Shown here: positions 37,030-45,552 of the stretch, piece after piece
Layout: each line of letters opens with the position of its first letter
Numbering within the stretch: position 1 is the stretch's first letter
DNA from: Duncaniella muris
GTDB lineage: Bacteria > Bacteroidota > Bacteroidia > Bacteroidales > Muribaculaceae
Direction: 5' to 3'
DNA: 64,000 bases
Assembly (NCBI RefSeq): GCF_003024805.1
Contig: NZ_PUEC01000009.1
Location: 35,679-99,678, forward strand
The notes under the pieces: model-generated
The model's input: only the letters and a program-made list of their open reading frames with translations
Told to the model about the DNA's origin: nothing
Database searches by the model: none
Translations under genes and position numbers: made by a program

Positions 37030-38430
37030 TCAGCGAATAATTATCTTTTCGGTTTTCCCATTGTGTTTGCGGATGTAAAATCCGGGAGCAAGAGGGGCGT
37101 GAACTTGGAGCCCCTGCATGTTGAAATATTCCGGCTTCTTTTGAGTGTTGTCAGCTTCAGTAAGAGTAATGGATGTGGGGATACCTGGAATATTGACAGT
37201 TGCTACTGAACTTGGCGAGTGACCGGCTTTCACTGCTATGTAGCGTATTGAAAGCGGGGAGCCTTTGTAGATCAACGGACGTATGTCGAGATCGTAGGTT
37301 TTGCCTTTGTGCTCTTCTTCTTCACTGTTGTTGTCTGTGAGTGCCGAAATTTCGCTTTTGGGAATAATCGGATTCTGCCCATCAAGAGTATAGTATATTT
37401 TTACATCGGCGTCTTTAGGCTCAAAATCAATATATGTGCCGACGGAATATCCTTCTGCTGCCGGAGGGGTGAAGTGGTTGTATTCTGCTGAAGTGGGGGG
37501 TATCTGGGTTTCTTTGACTTCTACTTTTATGGCGTCGGTAAAGCGTTCGTTGGCGCCATGATCGCGTATGAGCCAGAGGTATTTCTTGTTGCCGGTATAA
37601 TTTATTTCAAGATCGCCGGAATTGTAGTTTTTGAGGATGACTGTCTCCGGGTCATAATATATATCGTCATTGAATAGTGTTTCTTCATCGCTGAAAACAT
37701 ACATCAGATGGCCTTTGCTGTAATCGTTGCTCTCGTCAAAAGTTTTTACGTGTATTTTAATGTTGTAGGTGCTATCGGTCTTTTTGATTTCCATTACCTT
37801 GAGGTCGTAGATCTCTTTGCGGTACAGCTGCATTCGGTGCAGACCGTCTGTTTCCGGTGCATATGTGTTGAGTATATACTCTCCGCTTTCTTCTTTGAAC
37901 CATAGGCCGTAACAATTGGCTTTGGCTCCTTCTAAATAGAAGGACGTCGCGCATGTGTGAGATTCCGGGTCAATATCGACAGTGGTATAGTAATGGTAAC
38001 GGCGTGGCTTTATGGCAAGCGGGCCGGTTTTTATGCCATCAGTGTAATAATATGTCAGATAATCGTTTGAAAATAATGGTCTGAATGTCCATGGGTAATC
38101 AACATGTAGTTCCGGAGAACCGCAGTCGCATGTTTTCTGAAGTTCGGTATAAAAAATAGAGTATTCTCCAACAGAATGTTTGTCCGGCAGGCTGATGATT
38201 CCGTTGCCGCTGCGTGTGATTGCGGTGGTTTTTATACCGCTTGGACTATTCATTTCGTTTGCGGCTGCAATGTTAAGATCTTCGGCTACCAAGAGATAGA
38301 CACATCGGTCAATAATCATGTCGTTGTTCGTTACAAGTCGATAAGTGCTCTCAGCCTGCATGGGCTGAAAAGTAAGAAAGGAGACGCCGAAAGTAGCAGC
38401 GATAGCCTTGATTAAGGAGAAATGTTTCAT
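37030..38430 (-). CDS. Secreted protein with chitobiase/hexosaminidase C-terminal-like domain and sorting tail
   Basis: The 466-aa protein starts with a signal peptide (to about residue 26, QPMQA). Residues about 30-310 are beta-rich and unrecognised. Near 345-420 is a CHB_HEX_C-like domain (VKIYYTLDGQNP). The end has the tail motif PEYFNMQGLQVHAPLAPGFY and IRKHNGKTEKIIIR, typical of exported Bacteroidales proteins. No catalytic site is visible; surface binding or structure is a guess. Confidence 0.75.
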   Translation of the reverse strand: MKHFSLIKAIAATFGVSFLTFQPMQAESTYRLVTNNDMIIDRCVYLLVAEDLNIAAANEMNSPSGIKTTAITRSGNGIISLPDKHSVGEYSIFYTELQKTCDCGSPELHVDYPWTFRPLFSNDYLTYYYTDGIKTGPLAIKPRRYHYYTTVDIDPESHTCATSFYLEGAKANCYGLWFKEESGEYILNTYAPETDGLHRMQLYRKEIYDLKVMEIKKTDSTYNIKIHVKTFDESNDYSKGHLMYVFSDEETLFNDDIYYDPETVILKNYNSGDLEINYTGNKKYLWLIRDHGANERFTDAIKVEVKETQIPPTSAEYNHFTPPAAEGYSVGTYIDFEPKDADVKIYYTLDGQNPIIPKSEISALTDNNSEEEEHKGKTYDLDIRPLIYKGSPLSIRYIAVKAGHSPSSVATVNIPGIPTSITLTEADNTQKKPEYFNMQGLQVHAPLAPGFYIRKHNGKTEKIIIR

Positions 38431-38514
38431 GATTAATTTATGAAAGGTCTGCGTAGATTAGAGTGAAAAATTGATGATCAACTATTCTACTGACGCATAA
38501 TAAGGTGGATTGCT

Positions 38515-38522
38515 CAAAACTA
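38515..38522 (-). promoter_or_regulatory. Candidate -7 box for the chitobiase-domain gene
   Basis: TAGTTTTG on the minus strand, 85 nt before the start codon at 38430. The 390-bp gap 38431-38820 also has a TAATTTTG match on the plus strand at 38726-38733, about 90 nt before the GSCFA gene. Neither has a good -33 element. Confidence 0.35.
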
Positions 38523-38725
38523 CATATATTTTGAGAAATGGCCAAGCCGTGAGTTTATATTTAATTAAAATTAACATAAATATTGCGTATTTGTGGCTAA
38601 AGTATAATTTGCAAGAAGATTACCGGTTGCTTTCATAGTCGCTTATGGCATTTAATTTGTGAGGGGTGTTAAATGAAAGGATCAGATTATTGATTTTTTT
38701 TAACCTGGTTCTTGAAGATTATTAG

Positions 38726-38733
38726 TAATTTTG
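38726..38733 (+). promoter_or_regulatory. Candidate -7 box for the GSCFA-murF operon
   Basis: TAATTTTG fits TAnnTTTG and lies 88 nt before the GSCFA start. No TTTG element is at the expected -33 position. Confidence 0.35.
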
Positions 38734-38820
38734 TCAACCGCATCAATTCTTCAGATAGGGCTATCGGTAACTTCTGCAATAAATTTTGCAGTGTGTTTGG
38801 TAGCAAAAAAGAAAAGATAA

Positions 38821-39813
38821 ATGGAATTTCGAACAGTCATACGTCCGCTCTGCCGTCAAGGCCTTGTGGAACATGGTAGCCCCATGCTCTTGCTTGGCTC
38901 TTGTTTCACGGATAATATAGGCAAATGCCTCAGAGATGACCTTTTTGATGTCGAGGTTAATCCTTTCGGTCCGGTATATAATCCGATGTCTGTCTTGAGA
39001 TCATTGGAAATTCTGAGAGACTGTCAGCCAATCAGAGAAGAGGAACTTATTGAAGTGGAGGGGCTATACCGCAGCTTTTTGTTTCACTCCCGATATTCAG
39101 CTGTTGACAGCGCGCAGGCTGCAGATATGATGGCAGCTTCGGTGCTGTCCGGCCATGAAACTTTGAAATGCGCTTCGGTTGTATTTCTGACTTTGGGTAC
39201 TACCAGGGTATTCAGGCATCTCGCATCAGATCGGATTGTGGCCAATTGTCACAAACAGCCTGCAAAGGAATTCGAATCTAGGTGTCTCGGATTTGATGAA
39301 ACGGTTGCGGTTCTTGCTGAGTGCATTGAGCTGATCCGCGGATTTAACCCCTCGGCAAGAATCGTTTTTACAATTAGTCCTCTGCGCTATCTCGAATCAG
39401 GCGCTCATGGAAATCAACTGATCAAGTCGACTTTGCTTCTGGCCGTGGATGAAGTGGTGAAAGTTTTTGGCGAAGATGTGGCAAGTTATTTCCCTGCCTA
39501 TGAGATAATGATGGACGATTTGCGTGATTACAGGTTCTATGCGGAGGATATGAAGCATCCATCGTCACAGGCAGTCGAATATATATATGAAATTTTTCGC
39601 GCATCATACTTCTCTCCTGAAACTGAAAAGGTCGCGGCTGAAGCCCGCGCTCTGACCCGTCGGCTTTCCCATCGCATTGTGGCTTCCTCTACTGAGGCTG
39701 GAGCTAATGAGATCGCGGCAAGACAGAGGGCCATTCGTGCAATTACTGAACGTTATCCAAAACTCACCGACGCTATCAGGCGTTATAATGACAAGAATAC
39801 ATTATTTAAATAA
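38821..39813 (+). CDS. GSCFA domain protein
   Basis: The 330-aa protein has the family signature LLLGSCFTDNIG near residue 22 and VNPFGPVYNPMSVLRSLE after it, then TLGTTRVFRH and TISPLRYLESG, the pattern of GSCFA proteins related to SGNH hydrolases. The catalytic residues of SGNH enzymes are partly recognisable (GSC, the TISPLR block). Its stop overlaps the start of murF-alr (TAATG), so the two are translationally linked; a cell-envelope role is inferred from that. Confidence 0.88.
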   Translation: MEFRTVIRPLCRQGLVEHGSPMLLLGSCFTDNIGKCLRDDLFDVEVNPFGPVYNPMSVLRSLEILRDCQPIREEELIEVEGLYRSFLFHSRYSAVDSAQAADMMAASVLSGHETLKCASVVFLTLGTTRVFRHLASDRIVANCHKQPAKEFESRCLGFDETVAVLAECIELIRGFNPSARIVFTISPLRYLESGAHGNQLIKSTLLLAVDEVVKVFGEDVASYFPAYEIMMDDLRDYRFYAEDMKHPSSQAVEYIYEIFRASYFSPETEKVAAEARALTRRLSHRIVASSTEAGANEIAARQRAIRAITERYPKLTDAIRRYNDKNTLFK

Positions 39814-42290
39814 TGGACTATTCAATCTCTGAAATAGCAAAAATAATAGGGTCAGATTCATTATTGCCTGCCCCTGATTCCAAGATATCACGACTGTTGA
39901 CAGACAGCCGTTCGCTGACATATCCGTCAGACACATTGTTTTTTGCCCTTGAAACATCTTCTGGTGACGGACACCGCTATGTCAAGTCGCTCTATGACCG
40001 CGGAGTGCGTAGTTTTGTGGTTTCAGGCTCATTTTCATGCTCGGATGATCTTCAGGATGCTAATATCCTTTATGTTGAGTCTCCGTTAGCTGCGTTGCAG
40101 ACTCTGGCCGCGAATCATCGCCGGCGTTACAATGTGCCTCTGATTGCCATTACAGGCAGTCGAGGAAAAACCACTGTGAAAGAATGGCTCAACCAATTGC
40201 TTCAGGCCGATATTGAAATCGTAAGAAGCCCACGCAGCTACAACTCGCAGATAGGTGTGCCTTTGTCGGTCTGGCAGCTTGACAAAGACTCCGCTATGGG
40301 GATATTTGAAGCCGGAATCTCGCAACCGGGTGAAATGGCGAAGCTTAAGGAGATACTTAAACCTGAAATCGGCATCTTCACCAATATCGGTCCGGCTCAC
40401 AGTGCCGGTTTTGAGTCGATAGAGCAGAAGTGTCGGGAGAAGGCTCTGCTTCTTGACGGATGCAGGTGTGTCATCTATAATGCGGATGATCCTTTGATTT
40501 CAGGCTGTGTGAAAGCTGTACCTGAAATGATAGGGTGGTCACGGACTGATCCTGAGGCTCCGCTGTATATCTGCGATGTTGTCAGAGGAAATGGCCGGAC
40601 CGAATTTCGCTATATATATAAAGGTGGTCAGAGCGCCGTGCTGGAAATTCCGTTTGAGGGAGAGCATGAACTTGAGAATGCGATTCATTGTCTTGCTGTG
40701 ATGCTTCTGCTTGGCATAAATCAGGAAACTATACGCCGGCGGATGGAATCACTTACGCTCGTTGGCACACGCCTTGAAGTCATCGAGGGTGTCAATGGCT
40801 GTCTGCTTGTCCATGACAACTACACCAGCGATTTCAATTCTCTTGCTCCGGCGCTTGATTTCATGAAACGGAGAATTACTCCAGATTGTAAGGCTATGGT
40901 GATTGTCAGTGATCTGATGCACGACGCCGATACCGATCTGGAGGACCTTTACCGCCGTATGGCCGAGTTGCTGGCTATTGCAGGTGTGAGCCGGGTGATC
41001 GGGATCGGCCCTGAGCTGATGGCCCACAAGGGTTGCTTCGGCCCGGAGTCTGAATTTTTTGCCTCTACAGAAGAGTTTCTACATAAAAAATCTACGTCTG
41101 ATTTCCGAGGGGAGTTGATTTTGATAAAGGGAGCCCCTGAATTTGGATTCGGACGCATCTGCGAACTTCTTGAAGCCCGGCAGCATGAAACGGTGCTGGA
41201 AATCAATCTTGATGCCGTGGTATCGAATTTCAATGCCTTCCGCTCGCGTATCAAGCCTACCACAGCTATCGCCTGCATGATCAAGGCGTCGGGATACGGC
41301 GCTGGCCCACATGAACTTGCGCGCACCTTGCAGGCTCAGGGGGCATCATATCTTGCCGTGGCCGTCCATGACGAAGGTGCAGACCTGCGTCGTGCAGGAA
41401 TCACAATGCCTATTCTGGTATTGAATCCGACGGTTGAGAATTTCCATGCCTTGTTTGCCGATCGTCTGGAGCCTGAGATATACAGCTTTGACTTCCTGCG
41501 TGCATTGATCCGCGAAGCCGGCCGCTATGGCATTACGGACTATCCGGTCCATATCAAGATTGATTCCGGCATGCACCGTCTCGGATTCCTTAAAGAGGAT
41601 CTCTCTGAACTGATCGAGCTGCTCAGGAGCCAGGATAGAGTAGTTCCACGCTCGATATTCTCGCATCTCTGTGCCGCGGATGATCCGATGGAGGATGACT
41701 ATACGCAGCAGCAGTTCGATTATTTTGATGAATGTTGCCGGATGCTCCTTTCGGCATTCCCTGAACGGAAAATACTGCGGCATATTCTGAACTCTACAGG
41801 CATCACACGTTTCCCTGATCATCAGCTTGATATGGTGCGTCTCGGAATCGGGCTCTATGGAGTCAAGACTATGCATGACGGTTCGCAGGATGATCTGCGT
41901 CCGGTCTCTTCACTCAACACTGTGATTATCTCACTGAAAAACTGGCCTGAAGGAACCACAATCGGCTACAACCGCCGTGGAACGTTAAAGCGGCAGTCGG
42001 TGATTGCCACCATTCCGGTAGGTTATGCCGATGGCATTAACCGTCACCTCGGCTATGGCAATACATCGGTGATGGTCAATGGAGTCAAATGTCCCACAAT
42101 CGGGAGCATCTGCATGGACGCCTGTATGATTGATGTCACGGATGTGGCTGATGTCAAAGTCGGAGACCGTGTGGAGATATTCGGCGAAAATATTCCGGTC
42201 GACGATCTTGCCGAAGTCCTCGGCACAATACCCTATGAAGTCCTGACCTCCGTGTCGCAGCGTGTCAAGCGCGTCTACTACAGAGAGTGA
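39813..42290 (+). CDS. murF-alr: MurF - alanine racemase bifunctional fusion
   Basis: An 825-aa fusion found in Bacteroidota. Residues 1 to about 455 are UDP-MurNAc-tripeptide:D-Ala-D-Ala ligase (MurF): ATP-binding GSRGKTTVKEW near residue 112 and HDNYTSDFNSL later. Residues about 460-825 are alanine racemase: the PLP lysine in CMIKASGYGAG near 490, the HIKIDSGMHRLGF block, and the catalytic Tyr region VRLGIGLYG and IGSICMDACMIDVTD. It supplies D-Ala and adds D-Ala-D-Ala to the wall precursor in the cytoplasm. Confidence 0.95.
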   Translation: MDYSISEIAKIIGSDSLLPAPDSKISRLLTDSRSLTYPSDTLFFALETSSGDGHRYVKSLYDRGVRSFVVSGSFSCSDDLQDANILYVESPLAALQTLAANHRRRYNVPLIAITGSRGKTTVKEWLNQLLQADIEIVRSPRSYNSQIGVPLSVWQLDKDSAMGIFEAGISQPGEMAKLKEILKPEIGIFTNIGPAHSAGFESIEQKCREKALLLDGCRCVIYNADDPLISGCVKAVPEMIGWSRTDPEAPLYICDVVRGNGRTEFRYIYKGGQSAVLEIPFEGEHELENAIHCLAVMLLLGINQETIRRRMESLTLVGTRLEVIEGVNGCLLVHDNYTSDFNSLAPALDFMKRRITPDCKAMVIVSDLMHDADTDLEDLYRRMAELLAIAGVSRVIGIGPELMAHKGCFGPESEFFASTEEFLHKKSTSDFRGELILIKGAPEFGFGRICELLEARQHETVLEINLDAVVSNFNAFRSRIKPTTAIACMIKASGYGAGPHELARTLQAQGASYLAVAVHDEGADLRRAGITMPILVLNPTVENFHALFADRLEPEIYSFDFLRALIREAGRYGITDYPVHIKIDSGMHRLGFLKEDLSELIELLRSQDRVVPRSIFSHLCAADDPMEDDYTQQQFDYFDECCRMLLSAFPERKILRHILNSTGITRFPDHQLDMVRLGIGLYGVKTMHDGSQDDLRPVSSLNTVIISLKNWPEGTTIGYNRRGTLKRQSVIATIPVGYADGINRHLGYGNTSVMVNGVKCPTIGSICMDACMIDVTDVADVKVGDRVEIFGENIPVDDLAEVLGTIPYEVLTSVSQRVKRVYYRE

Positions 42291-42367
42291 AAAAGCACCT
42301 CGGCAAACGGAAGTCATCTATATATAAAACACACGAATCACACCCTCTTAAACCAAAACAACTAATT

Positions 42368-42943
42368 ATGAAATCGCCAAGTTTGTACATCATCGCCGGT
42401 TGCAATGGGGCTGGGAAGACCACAGCTTCATTCACCCTTTTGCCTGACGTCCTTGACTGTCAACAATTTGTAAATGCCGATGAGATTGCCAAAGGCCTTT
42501 CTCCTTTCCATCCGGAAAGTGTGAGCATGGAGGCCGGACGTATCATGCTCGGCCGAATAGAAGAGTTGTTGCATAAAGGAATCACCTTTGCGATAGAGAC
42601 CACGCTGGCCACACGCAGTTACCATGCCCTGGTCTCCAAAGCCCATAAACTGGGCTACTTTGTCCATCTGCTTTACATCTGGCTGTCATCACCGCAGCTG
42701 GCAATCAAACGTGTTGCCCAGCGAGTCAGTGAAGGAGGCCATAATATACCCACCGATGTTATCGTGCGCCGCTATCATCATGGCATAGACAATCTGTTCA
42801 ACCTGTTTATGCCTATCGTCGACAGTTGGACCATTATAGATAACACTCGCTGTCGCCCGCGTGTAGTGGCGAATGACACACTGACTTTAGCCCCGGAAAT
42901 ATATGAACGAATCAAAAACGATGGAAAGACGCAGGAAGACTGA
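42368..42943 (+). CDS. Zeta-toxin-like P-loop kinase
   Basis: From ATG 42368 the 191-aa product has Walker A AGCNGAGKTTASF at residues 9-21, DEIAKGLSPF and GITFAIETTLATRSY, as in the zeta toxin/UDP-GlcNAc-kinase-like family. The upstream frame extension to 42287 overlaps murF-alr and is unlikely to be used. Zeta toxins phosphorylate UDP-GlcNAc and block wall synthesis; chromosomal relatives may do other things. It overlaps by 41 nt a small acidic-basic protein that could be its partner. Confidence 0.82.
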   Translation: MKSPSLYIIAGCNGAGKTTASFTLLPDVLDCQQFVNADEIAKGLSPFHPESVSMEAGRIMLGRIEELLHKGITFAIETTLATRSYHALVSKAHKLGYFVHLLYIWLSSPQLAIKRVAQRVSEGGHNIPTDVIVRRYHHGIDNLFNLFMPIVDSWTIIDNTRCRPRVVANDTLTLAPEIYERIKNDGKTQED

Positions 42944-43130
42944 CAATAACATATCCGAAAAATTAGCCCGCGGAATGGAAGTTGCGGTCGAAAAGTGTCT
43001 TTTAGACAAGGTGGTCAAAGGGCAGACCGTTGTCTACGCTCACGATGACGGCACGGTCTACACAATGTCGGCCAAAGATGCGCTTGACCATTTCCTTGCA
43101 GAAGCCGTAAAAGAAATTTCGAGAAATTAG
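42903..43130 (+). CDS. Small protein, possible antitoxin of the zeta-like kinase
   Basis: A 75-aa protein with no recognised family, starting inside the kinase gene (ATG 42903 or, six codons later, 42921). It is charged at the N-terminus (MERRRKTDNNISEKLARG), has a beta-type middle (GQTVVYAHDDGTVYTMSA) and a helical end (ALDHFLAEAVKEI). The overlap and shared direction make a toxin-antitoxin or enzyme-regulator pair plausible, with a terminator just downstream. It does not look like the classical epsilon antitoxin. Confidence 0.6.
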   Translation: MNESKTMERRRKTDNNISEKLARGMEVAVEKCLLDKVVKGQTVVYAHDDGTVYTMSAKDALDHFLAEAVKEISRN

Positions 43131-43170
43131 ATGGCCATTCAGGCTATCGCCCTATCGCCAGAACAAACAG

Positions 43171-43207
43171 AGCCTCTGCCGGATTATTTTTTGATCCGGC
43201 AGAGGCT
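43171..43207. terminator. Bidirectional terminator between the kinase pair and the MerR gene
   Basis: AGCCTCTGCCGGAT pairs perfectly with ATCCGGCAGAGGCT around a T-rich loop, between convergent genes. Confidence 0.75.
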
Positions 43208-43310
43208 GTTGTTGTGATTGCAGAACCCTGCATCTTTAAAATGAATGCAAGTCGGAAAATGAAACATAGGTTGAGGCCGTAAGCTGACGGTTCTGGCCGG
43301 ATGTATATCA

Positions 43311-43724
43311 TCAATTAATGGAGTGGTCTGCTTTGATCCACTTTTCGATGGCCTTGATTCTTGCTTCGGCATGGAGATTGCCATTAATCATTTTGGCAAC
43401 TTCGCTCAAAAGGTTCAGCGCGTCATCGGCCGACTTACACACATAGTCGTTCCGGGGCGGACACTTGCGGTAGACCTCCAGCTCCTTCCTGGCGTATTCA
43501 AGCGAATAACCCTTGTCGCGGAGCAAATGTTTTATGAGTTTGCACACCTCGACATTCTCCGGTGAGTATCGGCGCTGACCCGACGGAGTCCTGTGCGGCT
43601 CCAGCTGATCGAACGTATCTTCCCAGAAGCGCAAAGTGCTTGCCGGAATGTTCAGCATCGCAACAACCTCGCGGATGCGGTAGTAGGTTTTTGTTGCCGA
43701 TATCTCGGCCGATTTTGTTATCAT
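43311..43724 (-). CDS. MerR-family regulator
   Basis: The 137-aa protein has an N-terminal MerR helix-turn-helix and wing (YYRIREVVAMLNIPASTLRFWE, then RRYSPENVEVCKLIKHLL) and a short C-terminal coiled coil. No cysteine cluster for metals is present. It resembles the single MerR regulator common in Bacteroidales genomes. Targets are unknown. Confidence 0.88.
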   Translation of the reverse strand: MITKSAEISATKTYYRIREVVAMLNIPASTLRFWEDTFDQLEPHRTPSGQRRYSPENVEVCKLIKHLLRDKGYSLEYARKELEVYRKCPPRNDYVCKSADDALNLLSEVAKMINGNLHAEARIKAIEKWIKADHSIN

Positions 43725-43924
43725 GAAATAAAACAGATAAAATTTCGATGTGCAGTCTTAAAGTCGCAACAGACCGTCATCGAGGATGCAAAATATCTTC
43801 ATGTGTTCACTCCGTTGCGACGAGAAATGGTTTCACGACTCAAGGATAGGGAATTCAATCTAATTATCCAAATTTTCTTGCAATAAAACTTTAGTTTTTA
43901 TGTCTTTGCACTCTAACAGAGCCG

Positions 43925-43958
43925 AGAGCCACTTAACCCACACGGGATAGGTGGCTCT
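43925..43958 (+). terminator. Terminator-like hairpin
   Basis: AGAGCCAC (43925-43932) pairs with GTGGCTCT (43951-43958), followed by TGATTTTTATT. It lies in the 482-bp gap 43725-44206, which also contains the degenerate ORF at 43993-44122 and the promoter of the lipoprotein gene. Confidence 0.55.
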
Positions 43959-43992
43959 TGATTTTTATTACTAAGTATATAGAGAAGATCTT

Positions 43993-44122
43993 TTATTCAT
44001 ACCACATAAAAGGCGCGACACGAAAACCCTTGGCGCTGTTAAGGACATCGATTACGACTATGAGGGCCCTCTTTTGTAAAGAGTTCGGCGCGGCATACTT
44101 CGATAGCGTTGGGATAACTCAT
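43993..44122 (-). pseudogene. Small degenerate gene of unknown type
   Basis: From ATG 44122 the minus strand encodes MSYPNAIEVCRAELFTKEG and stops at 44039. In the +1 frame the text continues as RALIVVIDVLNSAKGF then RVAPFMWYE and stops at 43993. Reading both as one peptide with a single frameshift gives about 43 residues. I do not recognise the family. A TAACTTTG box (44127-44134) lies four bases before the ATG, so a leaderless transcript is possible. Confidence 0.35.
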
Positions 44123-44150
44123 AGTACAAAGTTAAGGCGCTCATAATTAG

Positions 44151-44181
44151 TTGGAAAAGACGTGGAATTTGACTAACTTTG
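44151..44181 (+). promoter_or_regulatory. Promoter of the small lipoprotein gene (TTG-N20-TAACTTTG)
   Basis: TTGG at 44151 and TAACTTTG at 44174-44181 are 20 bp apart. Start of transcription is expected near 44186, 20 nt before ATG 44207. Confidence 0.7.
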
Positions 44182-44206
44182 CAACATAAAATTATAGAAA
44201 TAGAAT

Positions 44207-44731
44207 ATGAAACATCTCCTTACTGTCATAGCATTGCTTGTTATAATGGGAAGCTGCAAAAAAACAAACTCCAATCAAGATGTTTGCAATATGGGGTATT
44301 ATTGCGCAAACGATACTGATATGGTTGAAGTAGTTGAAGTAGAGCCTGAACTAATACCTGTTCCTCTTGATACGGCAGTATTAAAAGGCTCTTGGAAACT
44401 TGTGCAGTATCACTCTCCATATTTCAATATGCAACCAACAGATAGATTTGATTATGTAATCAATTTTTCAGGCAATTCTATCGAAATGCAGTTTGTTGCC
44501 AATGAATTGTTATCTGAATATAGATTACAGGGCGATTCTCTCCGTCTTGGAAATGGGTTGATGACGCAATCCCGTGGAGGTGATGCACCTTTGGAGAAGG
44601 CAATCTACGAATTATTGATGAATAGAAATCTTACTATCCAATGTACCAAGTCCCCAGAATTATATATATGTTTAATGGCGAAGGACGAAATAAATGGCAA
44701 TACCTTCGCTGATTTTCGGGAAATTAAATAG
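44207..44731 (+). CDS. Small lipoprotein
   Basis: A 174-aa protein with a lipoprotein signal (MKHLLTVIALLVIMGSCKK, lipid-modified Cys about residue 17). The mature part has an acidic linker (DTDMVEVVEVEPEL) and a lipocalin-like beta domain from about residue 60 (LKGSWKLVQYHSPYF). No partner or enzyme motif. The base composition is AT-richer than the core genes. Confidence 0.75.
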   Translation: MKHLLTVIALLVIMGSCKKTNSNQDVCNMGYYCANDTDMVEVVEVEPELIPVPLDTAVLKGSWKLVQYHSPYFNMQPTDRFDYVINFSGNSIEMQFVANELLSEYRLQGDSLRLGNGLMTQSRGGDAPLEKAIYELLMNRNLTIQCTKSPELYICLMAKDEINGNTFADFREIK

Positions 44732-44808
44732 TCGCTATTCGTCGTCCTCCATGTCGAGCAGATTGCGGTGGGCGTTCTCGATAGCGTGAGTCTTTTTAGG
44801 CGTTCCAT

Positions 44809-45447
44809 TCATTTGTTTTCACCGCCTCTAATAAATATCACTCCCGGCTCTTTGAAAGTGATTGGAAGATAATAGGTGAAGCTTTTCTTTAAGTGGAGAA
44901 TATAGTATTTTACGCGGAAATTGGGCAACGCATTCACAAGTCTTAACGCCTCTTGATTGACGGCCTCGTTCTTGCTCGGTTGGCGAAAAATCGACGGATT
45001 GCTGATTGAGCCGTCAGGATGAACGGTAAATTTCACCAATACTCGTTCGCTACCCTTGAATCCTTCAGGAATACGGATGTTTTCGTCAAGCCATTCTTTG
45101 AGTTTTCCGTTGCCTCCGGGAAACTCGCAGCGAGTGTCAAGGTTTACCAAGACTTTTTGCGCTTCCGTTTTTATTTGTGAAAGAGTTTCGGGCGATACGG
45201 TCAGAAACATAGCGCGATTTCCATACTCGTCGTTTTTTACCTCCACCTTTTGAATGGCGTCAGCTTCTACCAGACCGGGGTGTGCCCCCGGAATCCATTC
45301 ATCATTGAAATAGAAAAATTCGGTTTTGTCGTTCCGAGTAAGAGGGAATTGAATTTCGCGTACAACGGTATCGTTCACACAGTAATTCTGTGCTAACGCA
45401 ATGCACGTCTGAACGAGAATCAAGGAAATTACAAATAATTTCTTCAT
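44809..45447 (-). CDS. TonB C-terminal domain protein
   Basis: From ATG 45447 the 212-aa protein starts with a signal peptide or anchor (MKKLFVISLILVQTCIALAQ). It has an unrecognised middle and a TonB-C domain (about 110-200) with VLVKFTVHPDGSISNPSIFRQ and EALRLVNALPNFRV, the two family blocks. It lacks the Pro-rich linker and cytoplasmic anchor of true TonB, so it is probably a periplasmic protein of the family common in Bacteroidota. Confidence 0.82.
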   Translation of the reverse strand: MKKLFVISLILVQTCIALAQNYCVNDTVVREIQFPLTRNDKTEFFYFNDEWIPGAHPGLVEADAIQKVEVKNDEYGNRAMFLTVSPETLSQIKTEAQKVLVNLDTRCEFPGGNGKLKEWLDENIRIPEGFKGSERVLVKFTVHPDGSISNPSIFRQPSKNEAVNQEALRLVNALPNFRVKYYILHLKKSFTYYLPITFKEPGVIFIRGGENK

Positions 45448-45501
45448 ATAACACAATGTTTTTATTAAAATGCAGTGGATGGTGTGAACGCTATCCGACC
45501 G

Positions 45502-45509
45502 CAAAGTTA
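45502..45509 (-). promoter_or_regulatory. -7 box (TAACTTTG) before the TonB-C gene
   Basis: Exact consensus on the minus strand, 55 nt before ATG 45447. It supports the shorter start, because the longer frame (to 45519) would begin upstream of this promoter. Confidence 0.55.
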
Positions 45510-45552
45510 ATAAGGGCAAATGGATTTGGTCTTAACAAATGTATAGACCGCC

